From NCBI GenBank assembly GCA_913009285.1, contig CAJVYE010000047.1, positions 1 to 7,317 on the forward strand: a stretch of DNA of 7,317 nt, read 5' to 3'. The position numbers and the translations under genes were made by a program. The DNA comes from an uncultured Nitrospirota bacterium. Lineage in GTDB: Bacteria; Nitrospinota; Nitrospinia; SZUA-224. The notes under the pieces were generated by a model. The model was not told the origin of the DNA and ran no database searches. It saw only the letters and a list, made by a program, of their open reading frames with translations. Shown here piece after piece: positions 5,595-7,317 of this stretch (its first letter is position 1; each line of letters begins with the position of its first letter).

Positions 5595-5607
5595 CTACCA
5601 AAGGTAG
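5595..5607. repeat. Small hairpin CTACC-AAA-GGTAG
   Basis: A 5-bp stem with a 3-base loop lies 27 bases past the thiolase stop codon. A 10-bp palindrome, CGATTAATCG at 5618-5627, lies between it and the stop. Neither is followed by a U-tract on the minus strand, so a terminator role is weak. Confidence 0.3.
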
Positions 5608-5633
5608 AGTTTTACGCCGATTAATCGTCAGAC

Positions 5634-6641
5634 TTAAATCCTCATCTCCTTTAATCTTATCTCATCAATAGCTGTAACCATTATTATAGAGACCTCATTA
5701 TTCGAAATCTTTTTCCAACATACAGGGACCTCTACATCTTTAGATGCATCGCTATATCTAGCTGTAATCTGAGATACTATAGGAATCAGACTCTCTCCTA
5801 TTGCACCCTTAGCTACAACAACAGGTCCTTTATATCCCTTCACATAAAAAGAATAATCATCTGGCTCCGCCATCCTCTCTAACTTATCATTCTCTTCCTC
5901 ATTTCTACCGACAATAACTTTACACTTATCTGTAAGACGAAAATGTCTCCCAATCCTCAATAGCCTGGCATCTTTGACAGAGATCTTGTTAGAAAATTTT
6001 ATCATATCCTTCATACGGTTAGCAAAACTAATCTGTGTCAGTAGACACCCCCCAGAAGGACAATGGTAATCGTTTATATTATATTCCTCAACCATCCTTA
6101 TCTGTGATTTACGGGATCTCCCACTTATTCTCAGAAGCCTCTCCCTGTTAACGATCCCCTCTTTCTCAGGTATGGTAGGCTCTAATAGCTTGGCTGATAA
6201 GGGTCTCAGCACCAACCCCTTAAGGCCACTCTCTTTATCAATAATACTCATGGCAGCTTGTCTCTGAGACATGGGACGTTGTCCTAAAACTTCCCCAGTA
6301 AATATAAAGGAGGCATTAATCTCTTTCATGATACCTTTTGCATATCTGAACATCATTATTCTGCAATCTATGCAGGGGTTTATATTCTTTCCGTAACCAT
6401 GTTTAGGGGCCCTGACCACATCCACATACTCCTGACCTAGAAATATCGATTTTATACCTATCCCAAATGCCTTGGCAACCTTTACTGCCTCACTCTTACA
6501 ACCAGAGTTTTTGCTGGTACAGGTACAAAAGGGGCTCATAAAGTTCAGCCCAATAACCTCAATACCAAGATCAAGCATGATCTTTATAGCCAATGTACTG
6601 TCAAGTCCTCCGGATAATAATCCTATTGCCATCTTTTCCAA
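5634..6641 (-). CDS. ThiI-like PP-loop thiolase with NFACT-R-like C-terminal domain, probable tRNA thiolation enzyme
   Basis: Numbered from the TTG at 6641, the protein has 335 residues. SGGLDST at 10-16 is the PP-loop that activates a substrate with ATP. TGEVLGQRPMSQ at 115-126 matches the ThiI signature, placing it nearer ThiI than MnmA. It has neither the THUMP domain nor the rhodanese domain of E. coli ThiI. About 224-280 (RLLRIGRHFRL to VVVAKG) resembles the NFACT-R RNA-binding domain. Cysteines come in pairs, C39/C41/C48, C90/C93 (PCIDC) and C194/C199 (CPSGGC), which suggests an Fe-S cluster or persulfide relay. The likely role is tRNA uridine thiolation with sulfur from the desulfurase downstream; the nucleoside is unknown. 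Three starts are possible: GTG 6665 (no ribosome binding site and within a hairpin), TTG 6641 (GAGGAG 7 bases upstream) and ATG 6632 (weak GGAAAAG). I chose TTG for its site, but ATG gives the more usual family N-terminus. Confidence 0.85.
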   Translation of the reverse strand: MEKMAIGLLSGGLDSTLAIKIMLDLGIEVIGLNFMSPFCTCTSKNSGCKSEAVKVAKAFGIGIKSIFLGQEYVDVVRAPKHGYGKNINPCIDCRIMMFRYAKGIMKEINASFIFTGEVLGQRPMSQRQAAMSIIDKESGLKGLVLRPLSAKLLEPTIPEKEGIVNRERLLRISGRSRKSQIRMVEEYNINDYHCPSGGCLLTQISFANRMKDMIKFSNKISVKDARLLRIGRHFRLTDKCKVIVGRNEEENDKLERMAEPDDYSFYVKGYKGPVVVAKGAIGESLIPIVSQITARYSDASKDVEVPVCWKKISNNEVSIIMVTAIDEIRLKEMRI

Positions 6642-6661
6642 ACTGATGCTCCTCTTTTCTC

Positions 6662-6689
6662 TCACCTGAAAATTGGAATTTTCAGGTGA
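6662..6689. repeat. Perfect 13-bp palindromic hairpin in the thiolase leader
   Basis: TCACCTGAAAATT at 6662-6674 pairs exactly with 6677-6689 around a GG centre, giving a strong hairpin in the 5' leader, about 20 bases upstream of the favoured TTG start. It covers the upstream GTG candidate, which argues against that start. It might regulate translation or mRNA stability, or be a protein binding site. Confidence 0.55.
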
Positions 6690-6737
6690 AGGTGTAAGGT
6701 CAAATAAAAATCTATATCTTAAAAGATATTGTTTTTT

Positions 6738-6766
6738 ATTCTATTGGAACAGATCGATATTGTCAA
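6738..6766 (-). promoter_or_regulatory. Predicted sigma-70-type promoter of the thiolase/desulfurase/iscU cluster
   Basis: On the minus strand TTGACA (6766-6761, perfect) is followed after 17 bases by TAGAAT (6743-6738, 5 of 6). The predicted start is near 6731, giving a leader of about 90 bases that contains the 13-bp hairpin. Spacing and matches make this one of the two best promoters in the window. Confidence 0.65.
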
Positions 6767-6767
6767 T

Positions 6768-6779
6768 AGATTCGAATCT
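6768..6779. promoter_or_regulatory. 12-bp palindrome AGATTCGAATCT next to the thiolase -35 element
   Basis: The perfect palindrome begins one base beyond the -35 of the leftward promoter and about 41 bases before the rightward rpiB -35. This is a plausible operator position, but no known regulator consensus is recognised. Confidence 0.3.
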
Positions 6780-6820
6780 GATTTAGATCGAACAAATAAA
6801 TTCGAGTAAAATCCTTCTCC

Positions 6821-6849
6821 TTGACAAATGTCTTATTTTTGTTTAATAT
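6821..6849 (+). promoter_or_regulatory. Predicted sigma-70-type promoter of rpiB
   Basis: TTGACA at 6821-6826 is followed after 17 bases by TAATAT at 6844-6849 (4 of 6). The predicted start, near 6856, gives a leader of about 39 bases ending in a good ribosome binding site. Confidence 0.6.
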
Positions 6850-6894
6850 TTTATTAAATTATGTTGTCAGCAAAGGTAAAGTAGGGAGAATATT

Positions 6895-7317
6895 ATGAAT
6901 GGGGAAAGGATTGCTATAGCAGCAGATCACGGTGGATTTGACTTGAAGGAAGATATTAAAGGATTCCTCAAAGAGGATGGTTACGATTATATTGATTTGG
7001 GTACAGATAGTGAGGACTCTGTTGATTATCCTGACTATGGTGTGAAGATTGCACATGCTATTTTGAATGGAGAGGTAGATAGAGGTATCCTGATCTGTGG
7101 CACAGGGATTGGGATGTCCATTACTGTTAACAGATTTTCTGGCATACGTGGGGCTCTATGCCATGATGTGTATACTGCAAGGATGAGTAGAGAGCATAAT
7201 GATTCCAATGTATTGGTTATGGGTGGACGTGTTATAGGGAAGGGATTGGCCATGGAGATAGTAAAGACATGGATTAAGAGCGAATTTACCGGCGGAAGAC
7301 ATCAAAGGCGTCTGGAT
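6895..7317 (+). CDS. rpiB: Ribose-5-phosphate isomerase B, 3' end beyond the window
   Basis: The frame from ATG 6895 runs open for 141 codons to the last base of the window. RpiB proteins usually have about 145-150 residues, so only the last few and the stop are missing. It interconverts ribose 5-phosphate and ribulose 5-phosphate in the cytoplasmic pentose phosphate pathway. [10 protein letters not shown] at 9-18 is the family N-terminal signature (D11, H12). C68 in [11 protein letters not shown] is the catalytic base of RpiB, absent from LacA/Lac[11 protein letters not shown] at 98-107 and the terminal GGRHQRRLD carry phosphate- and sugar-binding residues. An AGGGAG ribosome binding site lies 6 bases before the ATG. 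Nearest relatives would be annotated RpiB/LacAB. It is divergent from the sulfur cluster and may head another operon to the right. Confidence 0.95.
   Translation, partial: MNGERIAIAADHGGFDLKEDIKGFLKEDGYDYIDLGTDSEDSVDYPDYGVKIAHAILNGEVDRGILICGTGIGMSITVNRFSGIRGALCHDVYTARMSREHNDSNVLVMGGRVIGKGLAMEIVKTWIKSEFTGGRHQRRLD

Noticed and set aside
6859..7253. Minus-strand frames of 65 and 72 codons
   Set aside because: The plus strand here encodes a well-conserved RpiB with promoter and ribosome binding site.

Overview
The window reads as chromosomal DNA of a Gram-negative, probably anaerobic or facultative bacterium with a moderately AT-rich genome. No 16S rRNA or other taxonomic marker is present. The mix of a b6-type quinol oxidase, a large multiheme cytochrome c, a ThiI-like thiolase with an NFACT-R-like tail, NifS/IscU and RpiB is what I would expect in Desulfobacterota, Nitrospirota or a related uncultured lineage; that placement is inference. 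I see no rRNA, tRNA, CRISPR array, phage gene or transposase gene.

Region 1 (about 1-3217, minus strand) is a respiratory operon transcribed right to left: Rieske Fe-S protein, cytochrome b6-like subunit, subunit IV-like protein, and a nine-heme membrane-anchored cytochrome c. A further reading frame may start at the left edge. Junctions are tight (TAG directly followed by ATG; a TAATG overlap) except between the two halves of cytochrome b. There a 139-bp element with perfect 27-bp terminal inverted repeats sits inside the operon. The complex should oxidise menaquinol and pass electrons through the Rieske cluster to the nonaheme protein, which takes the place of cytochrome f or c1. The b subunit keeps the cysteine that carries the extra heme c(i)/c(n) in b6f complexes, so the complex looks b6f-like rather than bc1-like.

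Region 2 (about 3188-3872) has a symmetric pair of divergent promoter-like elements sharing one -35 core. They drive the respiratory operon leftwards and a Nudix hydrolase gene rightwards. Behind the Nudix gene lies a repeat-rich convergent intergenic stretch.

Region 3 (about 3880-6766, minus strand) is a sulfur-trafficking cluster: ThiI-like PP-loop thiolase, NifS-type cysteine desulfurase, and IscU scaffold. The desulfurase can supply persulfide sulfur both to the scaffold (Fe-S clusters, including the Rieske cluster) and to the thiolase (probable tRNA thiolation).

Region 4 (about 6821-7317, plus strand) is rpiB with a clear promoter and ribosome binding site, cut by the window edge just before its stop codon.

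No gene-free stretch exceeds 300 bases. Three of the intergenic regions carry long inverted repeats that look like dispersed elements, and the thiolase leader holds a strong hairpin. The best candidates for a second look are the b6f-like/nonaheme complex, the inverted-repeat element between its two cytochrome b genes, and the symmetric promoter pair.
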